A DNA stretch of 64,000 nucleotides from Caldilinea sp. CFX5 (GTDB taxonomy: Bacteria > Chloroflexota > Anaerolineae > Caldilineales > Caldilineaceae): assembly GCA_021405325.1 (NCBI GenBank), contig QWII01000046.1, positions 186,001 to 250,000 of the forward strand, read 5' to 3'. A program made the position numbers and the translations under genes. Positions within the stretch are counted from its first letter, which is position 1, and each line of letters starts with the position of its first letter. Below are positions 42,501 to 50,079 of the stretch, piece by piece. The notes under the pieces were generated by a model. The model had not been told where the DNA came from. It made no database searches and saw only the letters and a list, made by a program, of their open reading frames with translations.

Positions 42501-44644
42501 CGTTTGCCCACCAGGGCGCCTTTCATCGCTTGCAGGCCGTAGACAACGTTGCCACAATCAAGGTCATTGCTGCTGGTGGCGGTCAGGCCGTTGATGGCGG
42601 GGGTGATGCGGTCGGCGTAGAACTCGTTTTCAAAGATCTTGCGGTTGAGATTGCTCTCGTGGTTAAAGGTATAGAGATTGAAGTCAACGCCCTTAGGCTC
42701 ATTGTTGAGGTCGTTGAGTTGCTCGTTGATCACCGTCTTGGCGCCGTCGAGTTTCGGGCCGGCCATGCTGGTGCTGTTGTCTACCACCCAGGTGAGTTGT
42801 TTCCACCAGCGGTAATCGGTCCCCAGCGCATTGGGCGCGACGGCGACGGTGCTGACCGTTTGCGTTGACGCGGCATTCACCTGTTGCGCAACGCGGACAC
42901 CGTCAAAGCCGGGGGGCGTGTAACCAATATTCTGGCTAACGGAAGCGGCAGTGTCACGGGTGGCCGGTTTGCCCATCTGGCGCCAGGCGCGCAGGTAGAC
43001 ATAGGCGTTGCAGGTGTCGTCAAAGATGTCGCCATTGGACTCAAAGGCCGGGTCGGTGAAAACTTCCTGGGTGACACGATGGCCGTAGCCGACACGATCA
43101 TTGCCGTCAACGGCGCTATCCTGCAAATCCCAGAGCATGGCGGCAATGGCGCCCTCGTTGAAGACGCTGTTGAGCGTAGCCATGCCCGTATTCCACGTTT
43201 CCAGATTGACATTGCCGACGCCGCCGCCCCCGTTAATATCCAGGTAGAGGCCGCCGTTGGGATCGCCATTGGCGCTACGCACAACGCTCTGGTAGTAGTT
43301 GGAATAGCCTTCGCTCCAGGCCAGTTCGGTGTCGTCGGTGTTCTGGAAGAAAGAGTGGTCGCCGCCGGGGGTGTCATCGCAGCCGTAAACATCGTCGGCA
43401 AAGTGGGTCCACTCGTGGATGATTACGCTGTCGTCCCAGCCGTCCGGGTCGCCGGCGGCATCGGCCACGGTAATCTCATTCCAGAAGGGTTGATAATAGG
43501 AACCCTCATCATCATAACCCGGCTCATAATGCACTTCGGCAGTGTCGGCAAAGATGGCGTCATCACCCGCGGCGCCGCCATTGGCATTCCAAAAGAGCCA
43601 GGCGCTATAGACAGCATCGGCAATGTTAAAGACCTCGCTGCCAAAGGTGGCGCCGGCGGCAATGTTGGCCGGATTGTAATTGATGTCAAAGGCCATGTCG
43701 AAGCGTAGCGTGCCGCCTTCCGACTCTTGGCGGCCCGATTCAAACTCATGAACCTCATCGATCCACGAGCTGTCCTCCACCTCCACCACTTTGCGCCCTT
43801 GGCCGTCCCAGATTTCGGCGCGCAGCAGGACATAGAGTTCCAGCTCGTCGTCAAACCAGCCGTCGTCATCACAGAAGGAGAAATTGAAATTGCCATTGGC
43901 ATCGGTCAGGCGGGTGCCATAGTAGTCATCAAAGAGTGTATCTTCCTCCATCATATCGACCGGTGCATTGCGCACGGCGACCCGGCGGTCGGTATAGGGC
44001 GGATTCAGGCCGGGGGTGGGCGTCCGTTCCAGCCGAGTGACTGTGCCGTTGATGGTGAAGCAAGGGTCGCCATTGGCGTCGGCGGCGCGCACACTATCCT
44101 CAACCGTGATGGTGGTGGGAACAATGCGCTGCCGGGTGATGTCAATCCGCGGGTCGTGGCGAGTGACAGTGGCGGCGCCGCCGGGTTGCACGGTAAAGAT
44201 TAAAACCCCGGCGGCGCTGACCTGCAGCGCTGCATTGACATTGTACCCGACAGCCACGCTCACCTGATAGATGCCGGCGGTGGGAAAACGGATTTGTTGT
44301 TGAAGCGTTGTCGTCTGTTTGGCCGTTGCCGGTACGGTAACAATGGCCGCGCCGCTCAACAATTCGCCGCCATCCGGCAAGAGCCATTGGATTGTCAAGG
44401 GGGCGGCGTCCTGGGTTGGCGTTGCTTCCAACAGCAGGGTGACCACTTCGCCGGGGGCGACGGCCCGGTCGGCGCGGAGGGTGAGGGTGAGCAAGCCCCG
44501 TTTGTCGTTGCCATGCACCACCAGCGGCGACGGGTCTTGCGGCGGGGTGACGCCGTGGGCATAGGCCGGGCGGGGGAACAAGAGCAAGAGTAAAAGGAAT
44601 AACAGCGTATCCAAGAGGCGTTTGAACCGATAGACAACCTTCAT
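39497..44644 (-). CDS. Very large secreted protein: HEWTH metalloprotease-like region, VWA and invasin-type Ig domains
   Basis: 1,715 residues from ATG 44644 (site AGGAGTGGAA); the frame extends 63 bp further. Signal peptide with an 11-leucine-rich core ending in PRPAYAHG. Residues about 390-520 contain HEWTHFADD (410-414 for HEWTH), with a later glutamate in NEGAIAAMLWDLQD, suggesting a zinc protease. A VWA domain starts near 615 with a MIDAS motif DNSTSM. Two invasin-like Big_1 Ig domains follow (STLVATVRDRWGNPLANQPV), then LYLPVVINRG near 1555 and a C-terminal beta-sandwich resembling carbohydrate-binding modules. Acts outside the cell, perhaps in adhesion or matrix processing. It stands alone on its transcript. 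Confidence 0.82.
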   Translation of the reverse strand: MKVVYRFKRLLDTLLFLLLLLLFPRPAYAHGVTPPQDPSPLVVHGNDKRGLLTLTLRADRAVAPGEVVTLLLEATPTQDAAPLTIQWLLPDGGELLSGAAIVTVPATAKQTTTLQQQIRFPTAGIYQVSVAVGYNVNAALQVSAAGVLIFTVQPGGAATVTRHDPRIDITRQRIVPTTITVEDSVRAADANGDPCFTINGTVTRLERTPTPGLNPPYTDRRVAVRNAPVDMMEEDTLFDDYYGTRLTDANGNFNFSFCDDDGWFDDELELYVLLRAEIWDGQGRKVVEVEDSSWIDEVHEFESGRQESEGGTLRFDMAFDINYNPANIAAGATFGSEVFNIADAVYSAWLFWNANGGAAGDDAIFADTAEVHYEPGYDDEGSYYQPFWNEITVADAAGDPDGWDDSVIIHEWTHFADDVYGCDDTPGGDHSFFQNTDDTELAWSEGYSNYYQSVVRSANGDPNGGLYLDINGGGGVGNVNLETWNTGMATLNSVFNEGAIAAMLWDLQDSAVDGNDRVGYGHRVTQEVFTDPAFESNGDIFDDTCNAYVYLRAWRQMGKPATRDTAASVSQNIGYTPPGFDGVRVAQQVNAASTQTVSTVAVAPNALGTDYRWWKQLTWVVDNSTSMAGPKLDGAKTVINEQLNDLNNEPKGVDFNLYTFNHESNLNRKIFENEFYADRITPAINGLTATSSNDLDCGNVVYGLQAMKGALVGKRAGDLWLFTDGRDAQSPRVDTVVQQLNRQQVKGSIALLGGCATPPPDPNRLNGTETYLGAGAGPQSSGIVPYLVTALRSGGQFLFVNPDQIGLASDILRAQLANSAGAGRWSDYVSDFPLYRWDKLDANEYRWIDTSPAAGGAYAGQPYNKAIQVFFPQPFTIWGQTTNFGWVQDDGYILMGSALNAPTLDILYAPLNWKNRYCGPRLVSAAPEEVPCFTDYVEIFTKQDGPWFAVTTTGIAESGQNRAYQVLLDSATGEIRYQYQALDISDSGKAEIAVTDVANNRRMLVSNKDTNGARAGQGYKFYWAPPQPAKTFNVAVDELMEGVGFMLTGYSGDFEKMIVRTPDGGGAVDCNDAANVLCLNLGKVQYVQVNVNGRAGTWTATVDAAPPSNQGTFSFIAVAASSVGAEILTDHSLYSKSAHNVLVKLGRAADNNVITGWFQKPNGARWGSQFTLYDDGAHDDLFAGDGYFGGAPSAPGVGAGYLWVSGTAAGVAFQRADPVLFNFQPFQVVATQTSFSNDNDTPTAVVLTLTNGDTVYHCFEPDVTVPDQWASWSYTWDYDQLGSLCLQPGETRQHTLTVYPAWFEAPSGSTGEVTIAFRDDDNPAIDDSVTVTFMRQRAAVNVQIDNAFHSTYIRPNGTDTVTLQVAVFDEQGVYVADGTPVQIQTTLGTVNPTVGATQGGLVKVTFTAGTQEGDAVITASVGSASDKTTIHLRNALPNAIDLKAAPTDLTSSSSSTLVATVRDRWGNPLANQPVRLGISGDGQQGTLTGATEVMTMTTDSNGQVTATFTKIPTATGNVDVRADLLVTQSGQQRAAHTAQTTLALGGVDPTRPNTLYLPVVINRGQPATGATNFTIFGDALAAGWENWSWESGVNLANGAPVQNGSASIAITFNASHAGFSLRSPVAIDAKQYSAIRFLVYGSGNGNALLVYTEAGDEGPVSATQQAVTAPAGQWTTVTVPLSALGNPAVIKRVTIQENGGAAQATFYVDELQLIQ

Positions 44645-45025
44645 CGTCGTTCCACTCCTGACTAGAACTGGGCTACATCGGTGGATGCAGCTTGGCAAGA
44701 AGATCACTGCGCTCTACGATAGTACAGGTCAGGAAGGAAAGGGAGCGTTTTTTTGACAAAAAGTTACCAAATCCCGTAACAATACTCACCAGTTGACCAG
44801 CTTCAGCCCTCGTCACCTATCTAGATGTTTTGTTGTAAATCAATTGTATACTAATAGAAAAAGGACCTAGAGTGTTTGTTGTAGTAGTAATTTCCATTAA
44901 TGTATTGTATAATTGTCGTATCTTAGGCGTAGTAATTACGTCAGTATAAGTAGAGGAGTTGTAGGTTTCCTTCTTTTGCAAGATCAACCAGCATAAGGCG
45001 AAGGAAGGAATGAAAGGATGACCCC

Positions 45026-46075
45026 ATGAACGCACAAGCAAAATACGCTTTTGGGAAAATAACGCTAGTCGTCGCTATCCTCATGCTTGTGGTTTCCTTC
45101 GCTGCTACCGTCGTTGCCCAAGACCACCCGTTTATCATTTGGGTTTATGATAAAGGTCTGCGTGATAGTCAATTTGGTTATTTTGATGGCGCGACGGTGC
45201 AAAGCACCGAACAAATTTTTGAAGAACATGATTTTGAGGGATTGGCCTGTTTGAACAACACCCTCTACGCCAGTAGCGCCATGGATGGCTTGCGCCCAAG
45301 CCGGTTATTTACCGTGCGGGTGGATGTCAATACTCAGGCTGCCACCCTGGTTGAAATTGGCGAAATCCGCAACGCCGCCCAAGAACCGTTTCTGGAAGTT
45401 GCCGCGCTTTCGGAAAAGGCCGATGGCACCCTTTGGGGCTTTGCCGGCAAAGGCGACCGTCAGGGGATTTTGCAGATTGATCCCGCCACCGGCAGGGCTG
45501 ATTTGATTGTGCCAAGCAAGATGGATGCCGAAGGAATTGAGTGGTTTGGCGATACCTTATGGTTGGTCGCGCGTGACAAATTTTATACCTGGCAGCCTGG
45601 CGGGGCGATCACCTATGTCTTCCAATTAGGCGTTGATCGCGATATTGAAGGGCTTGATGTGGTGAACGGGCTGTTGTGGATCGGTCTGCACAAGGACGAT
45701 CGCGGCGTAATTGCCGTTGACCCGGCGACCGGCGCTATTGTCCCGGGTAAAGGCTTTCCCGGCCCGAAAGATATTGAAGGCTTAACCTTCTGCCCACCTG
45801 TACCGGAAGCGACAGCAACGGCAACCTTATCAGCAACGCCCAGCGCCACCCCGACGCCAACCCTAACCGCAACGCCGACAACAGTGCCCACGGAGACGCC
45901 GACCGCAACCGTGACGCCGACGGCTACACCAACCGCAACGCCACAAGTCTTGCCGACCAGCGTTGTTGTCACCCCAAGCCCAACGGTTCAACCGCCTACT
46001 GGCGAGGAGCCGGTTAATGAGCCGACGGCGCCGGGGGGGCGACTCTTCTATTTGCCATTGGTAACGCGGCAATAA
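45026..46075 (+). CDS. Secreted beta-propeller-like protein with T/P-rich tail and YLPLV terminus
   Basis: 349 residues. Signal peptide about 1-31 (ITLVVAILMLVVSFAATVVAQ). The body, 32-255, has short repeating blades such as DFEGLACLNNTLYASS, DAEGIEWFGDTLWLVA and DIEGLDVVNGLLWIGL, each with an acidic-x-EGL/EGI start, resembling SdiA-regulated or esterase-like propellers. Residues about 260-335 are low-complexity Thr/Pro/Ala repeats. The protein ends in RLFYLPLVTRQ. The same LYLPVV motif occurs in the large neighbour, and I suspect a surface-anchoring or sorting signal. The 44645-45025 gap is AT-rich and should hold divergent promoters. Confidence 0.75.
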   Translation: MNAQAKYAFGKITLVVAILMLVVSFAATVVAQDHPFIIWVYDKGLRDSQFGYFDGATVQSTEQIFEEHDFEGLACLNNTLYASSAMDGLRPSRLFTVRVDVNTQAATLVEIGEIRNAAQEPFLEVAALSEKADGTLWGFAGKGDRQGILQIDPATGRADLIVPSKMDAEGIEWFGDTLWLVARDKFYTWQPGGAITYVFQLGVDRDIEGLDVVNGLLWIGLHKDDRGVIAVDPATGAIVPGKGFPGPKDIEGLTFCPPVPEATATATLSATPSATPTPTLTATPTTVPTETPTATVTPTATPTATPQVLPTSVVVTPSPTVQPPTGEEPVNEPTAPGGRLFYLPLVTRQ

Positions 46076-46110
46076 TACGACCGCGCAACTTGTCCATTTC
46101 CGGAATAACA

Positions 46111-46139
46111 CCGGGATAGAAGTTCGACTTCTATCCCGG
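46111..46139. terminator. 13-bp-arm hairpin
   Basis: CCGGGATAGAAGT pairs exactly with ACTTCTATCCCGG around a 3-nt loop, between the convergent propeller protein and MaoC genes. No long U-run. Confidence 0.65.
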
Positions 46140-46214
46140 CGCATAACTATAGACTGCAACTTGTCAAGGTCGAATCCATGAGGCGTCGGGGATTCCCGAT
46201 AGCGGTGAAGCCAG

Positions 46215-46715
46215 CTACTTGAGTAAGAACGCCGGCGCCGCTTCCTCCGGCGCGTGAGCGCGTTTATAGACCAGGATGGTGCGGATAAATTCGATCACGA
46301 CGACGCCATCCTGGTTGTAACCGGTGGTTTTGCATTTGACAATGCCCTGCTGTGGGCGCGACTTGGATTCACGCATCTCCAGCACTTCGCTGCGCGCATA
46401 GATGGTATCCCCTTCGTAGACTGGATTGGGCAGGCGGATCTGATCCCAGCCCAGGTTGACCGCATTTTGCGAAATATCGGCGACCGAGAGGCCGGTGACG
46501 AGGGCCAGGGTAAAGGTCGAATCGACCAGCGGCTTGCCAAATTCGGTCTTGGCGGCGTAATGGGCGTCAAAGTGGATCGGGTTGGGGTTGACGGTCAGCA
46601 GGGTAAACCAGATGTTATCGGTCTGCGTCACCGTGCGCCCCAGCCGGTGGGGGTAGATGTCGCCGACGGTAAAATCTTCATAGTAGCGGCCCTGCCAGCC
46701 GGTGCGGATCGCCAT
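46215..46715 (-). CDS. MaoC-like hotdog hydratase
   Basis: 166 residues of the single-hotdog MaoC family: YYEDFTVGDIYPHRLGRTVT, the hydratase motif region DNIWFTLLTVNPNPIHFDAHYA (Asp/Asn and His), and LVDSTFTLALVTGLSVAD. This version resembles beta-methylmalyl-CoA dehydratase and related acyl-CoA hydratases by recall. No CoA-pathway genes are adjacent, so the substrate stays open. The gene ends the normal chromosomal sequence to the left of the integron. Confidence 0.83.
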   Translation of the reverse strand: MAIRTGWQGRYYEDFTVGDIYPHRLGRTVTQTDNIWFTLLTVNPNPIHFDAHYAAKTEFGKPLVDSTFTLALVTGLSVADISQNAVNLGWDQIRLPNPVYEGDTIYARSEVLEMRESKSRPQQGIVKCKTTGYNQDGVVVIEFIRTILVYKRAHAPEEAAPAFLLK

Positions 46716-46775
46716 ACTTGCTCCTTCACGTGTGATATGAGAATGGCTATGGGCGGGTTTCCCGATCAGTACGAT

Positions 46776-46878
46776 TCATAAGTTGCTCCAATAACACGAT
46801 GGTGTGGAATTGTCTTCCACACCATCGTAACATCCGGTATAAGCAAAGTCAATTGTGATTTTTACCTTGCGTGTATTG
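46776..46878 (+). repeat. Left copy of a diverged direct repeat bracketing the integron
   Basis: Contains a perfect 14-bp-arm hairpin, ACGATGGTGTGGAA...TTCCACACCATCGT (46796-46828), followed by GTCAATTGTGATTTTTACC. The same arrangement with about 70% identity occurs at 53828-53926 in the same orientation. See the right copy. Confidence 0.6.
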
Positions 46879-46998
46879 CTGTTTGGGACGGCAGGGACAA
46901 TGAGCGTAAACCAGCATTCCGCGCCCAGTGGACACGCGGGACGAGTGATCCCGCAGTCACTGGAAGTATTTGTCGCCCTTTCCCTGAATACTGGCTGG

Positions 46999-47086
46999 CC
47001 CGAACGCCGGTGTGAGCCGCCAGGGGAGCGTGAGAAACCAGAAAAAGCCTAGATCAACCCCTGGTCGGTTCCACACGATGTTCGGC
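46999..47086. other. attC-like site of the last cassette
   Basis: 88 bp. CCCGAAC (46999-47005) faces GTTCGGC (47080-47086). After short unpaired spacers, GTGTGAGCCGCCAGGGG on the left pairs with the inverse of CCCCTGGTCGGTTCCACAC on the right, with one or two extra bases on one side. This is the paired R-box, spacer, paired L-box with extrahelical bases expected of an attC. It lies 3' of the two-gene cassette ending at 47196. Confidence 0.75.
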
Positions 47087-47195
47087 GGTCATATCCTAGG
47101 CGACACGAACGGACAGTCACGCGCTGCTTCGATTTCATGGGCTAGACCTTGCGCTACCGCAGCTATAACGGCTACCTAAGGTCAAAGCAGGCTTA

Positions 47196-47561
47196 CTACG
47201 GAGTCGGTAAATCTAAGCGCTCATCAATCCAAGTCCGTAACAAGGCACTCACAGATTTCTTCGCCGCAATGGCTTCGGCGCGCAGGATACCCTTGGTTAC
47301 AGGATCAAGATGAACCGTGGCGGTCTCACTGGTCTCCTGTGCCTCGTTTTGGGTGACAGGCTCAAAATAGTCCACCGGATAGAGATAATCTTCGCCCTCG
47401 TTGTCAATGACGCGCACTTCGCCTAATCTTTGCTCGTCGGCAGTTGGCGGCAACGCCTTGTAAATGTACCCAACGGTTAGACTCGCTAGTGGTTTGTCGC
47501 GCAATGGCTCATCGCCAAACTGAATATACGCTTTACTTTGTACACAACGCACGTAACTCAT
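47196..47561 (-). CDS. Cassette protein with ribbon-helix-helix-like C-terminus (antitoxin-like)
   Basis: 121 residues. The N-terminal 75 residues contain YIYKALPPTADEQRLGEVRV and an acidic stretch, unrecognised. The C-terminus TATVHLDPVTKGILRAEAIA and SALLRTWIDERL has the pattern of a ribbon-helix-helix DNA-binding unit as in many antitoxins. It overlaps the upstream gene by 4 nt (ATGA), so the two are translationally coupled. Together with that short basic protein it forms a probable toxin-antitoxin pair, the last cassette of the integron array. Confidence 0.65.
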   Translation of the reverse strand: MSYVRCVQSKAYIQFGDEPLRDKPLASLTVGYIYKALPPTADEQRLGEVRVIDNEGEDYLYPVDYFEPVTQNEAQETSETATVHLDPVTKGILRAEAIAAKKSVSALLRTWIDERLDLPTP

Positions 47562-47809
47562 GACAATTTCCTCAGTTTATGCTTATCCTTTTCATCGCAA
47601 CGGCCAATGCCATGCGCTTCAAACCAGTGTAACTCGACCTCCCACTGTTCGCCGTTGACGTACTCCACAGTCGCAATCCCTTTCAGCTTACGCCAGTAGA
47701 CTTTACGGCCACCAGCATAGGTGCGATTTAAGTGCTGCCGAATATCAACACCTGTACCTTTAGCAATCACCTGGATATTCGTGATGGCACTGATGACTTT
47801 GAAGCGCAC
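47558..47809 (-). CDS. Short basic cassette protein, possible toxin
   Basis: 83 residues: FKVISAITNIQVIAKGTGVD, RKVYWRKLKGIATVEYVNGE and VELHWFEAHGIGRCDEKDKH. I recall uncharacterised short bacterial proteins ending in a HWYEAHGIGR-like motif, but not their function. It is basic, compact and coupled to a downstream RHH-like protein, which fits a type II toxin. The upstream region 47810-48060 belongs to the same cassette and shows no convincing gene. Confidence 0.6.
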   Translation of the reverse strand: MRFKVISAITNIQVIAKGTGVDIRQHLNRTYAGGRKVYWRKLKGIATVEYVNGEQWEVELHWFEAHGIGRCDEKDKHKLRKLS

Positions 47810-48060
47810 AATTCGCCTTTACCTCAAAAAAAATCCTGTTGACTTGCCATTACTATAACATGAGGCAAGCAATTCGTAAAAGACAAAAAGCGAGCATGTA
47901 TTATTTTCTTCAAGGTAGTCTTCGGTCAACAGAAAGAACAGATAATTCATTGTGCCACGCTTGGTACCGACAAATCGAGTCGTTACGTACATATATGCAC
48001 CTCCATGGACAGGTTTTACCGTTTGGGCTCATATCAGGCCGAATTGTCGCAACTCGTACC

Positions 48061-48166
48061 GCCGAACACGGGCATGAGCGGGGCGGGAGAATCAAGACTA
48101 GCGCCGCAAGCAGAACAAACAAGAAAGTCCTACTGTTCCCCATCTCCATTCCATGTGATGTTCGGC
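48061..48166. other. attC-like site
   Basis: 106 bp. GCCGAAC (48061-48067) and GTTCGGC (48160-48166) pair perfectly. Next to them, CATGAGCGGGGCGGGAGA faces TCTCCATTCCATG with partial pairing and bulged bases. It lies 51 bp after the stop of the TumE-like cassette gene. Confidence 0.7.
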
Positions 48167-48216
48167 ACAAGCTGGCAAAGAGAGCGACCGCGCAAAACAA
48201 AGCCGTGCCTTGGGGT

Positions 48217-48654
48217 TCACCCTGCCTCGCTTTGGCTTGTTTGAATTAGTTCTTCTACCTCTTGAATGATTTGCAGCAAGTTGGGTTGTACAAAACTGAT
48301 TCCAGGGGCAGGGATGCGATTGCGTTTGATATTGGGTGGCACACGCTTATGGTGAGGATGGGTGGAGGCCAAGGTTGGATCGTTGGGATGGGGGTAATCA
48401 TCATACCAGTACAGCTTTTCCTCATCTCGGTATACCTCGTACCCATACGAAGTAATCAAACCTGTGGCAAAATCCAGTTCCTCACGTAGCCGTAACCGAA
48501 AGTTATGCGTAAAAAAGACTTCACCTTCGGCAATGCCTGTATACGGACTGACGGACCAAACAGTGACGGTGGAACGCATAACTGCTGGCCGGTTCAGATG
48601 TTCAGCCATGAATTGGCTATAAGCCATGAGCGAGCGCAGAGGGGTATCTGTCAT
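48217..48654 (-). CDS. TumE/DUF6516-like toxin candidate in cassette
   Basis: About 145 residues from the ATG at 48654 ([20 protein letters not shown]); the frame is open further up but overlaps the partner gene. Features matching DUF6516/TumE proteins by recall: [40 protein letters not shown] and a downstream HPHHKR motif, then [13 protein letters not shown] at the end. Such proteins are listed as toxins of small toxin-antitoxin systems. Its start lies 2 nt after the stop of the gene at 48657-48926. Confidence 0.7.
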   Translation of the reverse strand: MTDTPLRSLMAYSQFMAEHLNRPAVMRSTVTVWSVSPYTGIAEGEVFFTHNFRLRLREELDFATGLITSYGYEVYRDEEKLYWYDDYPHPNDPTLASTHPHHKRVPPNIKRNRIPAPGISFVQPNLLQIIQEVEELIQTSQSEAG

Positions 48655-48656
48655 CG

Positions 48657-48926
48657 TTAATACACCGGTTGGAAACGCAAGGCATCTGCCACTTCCTGCT
48701 GCTGAATTTGTACATCGTATCCTTGGCGACGACGACGCCAGGTTTCGTAGATGCCCTTCCACCGGCTAAAGTCTGTCCGCGTTTCATCATAGTCATCAAA
48801 GCGTTCCAGTTTCCCGGTCATCAACGCCTGATAAAAGTCTTGGCTGAGGATGCCATACTTTTCTTCATACAGCGTCAAGCGCCGCTCCAGCAACTTCATC
48901 TCGATGACCAGTTCATGTAATTCCAT
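48657..48926 (-). CDS. Antitoxin-like partner of the TumE-type protein
   Basis: 89 residues from ATG 48926, preceded by GGAGGTAGCCCG; the frame continues upstream without a better start. It is a highly charged helical protein ([60 protein letters not shown]), the pattern of the small gene that precedes DUF6516 toxins. The pair forms a single cassette between two attC-like sites. Many integron arrays keep such modules, probably to stabilise the array. Confidence 0.7.
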   Translation of the reverse strand: MELHELVIEMKLLERRLTLYEEKYGILSQDFYQALMTGKLERFDDYDETRTDFSRWKGIYETWRRRRQGYDVQIQQQEVADALRFQPVY

Positions 48927-49087
48927 CGGGCTACCTCCAGTGCTTCCCGTCCCATGCGCACTTAGTTCCAAGTGCATTTTATCGCGTCATTACAGTATAA
49001 CCGATAACAGTTTATGGAAAAAGTTCGCAAAGGCCCCACTAGTTTGTATGGCTACTTCAGCTACGCCTGATTGCTACTCATGACCCC

Positions 49088-49215
49088 GCCGAACACTCGC
49101 ATAACGCGCCGAACGAGTAGCGGGCGAAAGACATCTAGTACTCAACCAACCCAAGCGGGCAACCAACTCCAAAAAACCGTGATCTCGTTCGGTCGGCGTT
49201 CATGTAATGTTCGGC
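49088..49215. other. attC-like site (best example)
   Basis: 128 bp. GCCGAAC (49088-49094) faces GTTCGGC (49209-49215). Then come unpaired spacers ACTCG and TAAT. Then the left arm CATAACGCGCCGAACGAG pairs with the inverse of CTCGTTCGGTCGGCGTTCATG, with extra unpaired bases on the right arm. Between the arms is a variable stretch of about 65 bp. All the attC parts are present. It sits 3' of the HEAT-like cassette gene. Confidence 0.82.
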
Positions 49216-49360
49216 CTAGACCAACCGTTGGTGCCTGGGGCGGGCAGTGACCACGCGCAAGGCTAGACGACGAAGCGGCGGGACGCCGTTGGCAAGAGAT
49301 TGACATCTTTGTTATGGACGGTCATCAATTGAATGTATGTTATTCATCCCTAGATTAGCT

Positions 49361-49972
49361 TTAGCTCCTTTTCGCTAAGAATCTGTATACATATATAGCT
49401 CTTTCCTTTGATATATGTGAGTATACGCTAGGATTCTCTACAATTCTTTTTACTGCCTGAACATCACCAACTGATTCTAATAACTTATATGCTGAGACCA
49501 CTTCCGAGGGCATGTCAAAACAGCCGTTTATAAGGATATATTCTAAGAAATTAATGTCTCTCTTTTGAACAGAAAGCTCGATTAAGTCACGGGAAAGTCC
49601 CACATGCAAAGCTTCTCCCTTGCGATTACTCGCCCTTAATTCCTGAATAATAGCCCGGAGTTCGTCCTTAGCATTGAGGTGATATAACGCCTTAGCCGCG
49701 CGAGCTTTTATATCACTATCTATGGAAAAATCACTTCTTATAACCTCACTAAGAGCACGAATTGCATGAGGATTGCCACATGAGTACAAGTCATTAATAA
49801 TGGATCGCCCCTTTTCCTTTTCTTGGACACCTATCAAATCCGACAGAAGGTTACCAAGTGACAGTGCGGCACTCACAGCTAGCTGTGAGTCTTTACTGGT
49901 AATTAACTTGAGCAAGGCTTTCATATCCTTCTTCTCAACCAGCTTAGGTACGTTAGGTTTGAAGAACAACAT
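49361..49972 (-). CDS. HEAT-repeat-like cassette protein
   Basis: 203 residues. Start ATG 49972 has a good site (AGAAGGGAG). The N-terminus MLFFKPNVPKLVEKKDMKAL is followed by paired-helix repeats, e.g. AVSAALSLGNLLSDLIGV, NPHAIRALSEVIRSD and IKARAAKALYHL, the pattern of HEAT/ARM repeats. Such proteins mediate protein contacts. It is AT-rich in codon use compared with the chromosome genes around the integron, which fits cassette origin elsewhere. Function unknown. Confidence 0.65.
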   Translation of the reverse strand: MLFFKPNVPKLVEKKDMKALLKLITSKDSQLAVSAALSLGNLLSDLIGVQEKEKGRSIINDLYSCGNPHAIRALSEVIRSDFSIDSDIKARAAKALYHLNAKDELRAIIQELRASNRKGEALHVGLSRDLIELSVQKRDINFLEYILINGCFDMPSEVVSAYKLLESVGDVQAVKRIVENPSVYSHISKERAIYVYRFLAKRS

Positions 49973-49995
49973 AAGTATACTCCCTTCTAGGAATG

Positions 49996-50038
49996 GCCGA
50001 ATACGGTGCTGAAATTTCGCATCGAGCTAATGTTCGGC
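49996..50038. other. Short attC-like site
   Basis: 43 bp: GCCGAAT (49996-50002, one base from the shared core) and GTTCGGC (50032-50038). Inside, TGCTGAAA pairs with TTTCGCA with one bulged T. It lacks a variable loop, so it is smaller than known attC sites. It lies 42 bp after the stop of the gene at 50080, where a cassette attC is expected. Confidence 0.5.
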
Positions 50039-50079
50039 GATCTTTGCCATGACGCTGCTCCTAGATCTTTGTTTCTTTT

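Noticed and set aside
46855..47052. Open frame of 65 codons on the + strand at the left end of the integron
   Set aside because: It runs through the attC-like site at 46999, opposite to the cassette genes, with no ribosome site; a shadow of the palindrome.
47839..48249. Open frame of 136 codons on the + strand
   Set aside because: It crosses an attC-like site and the end of the TumE-like gene on the other strand and has no recognisable protein pattern.
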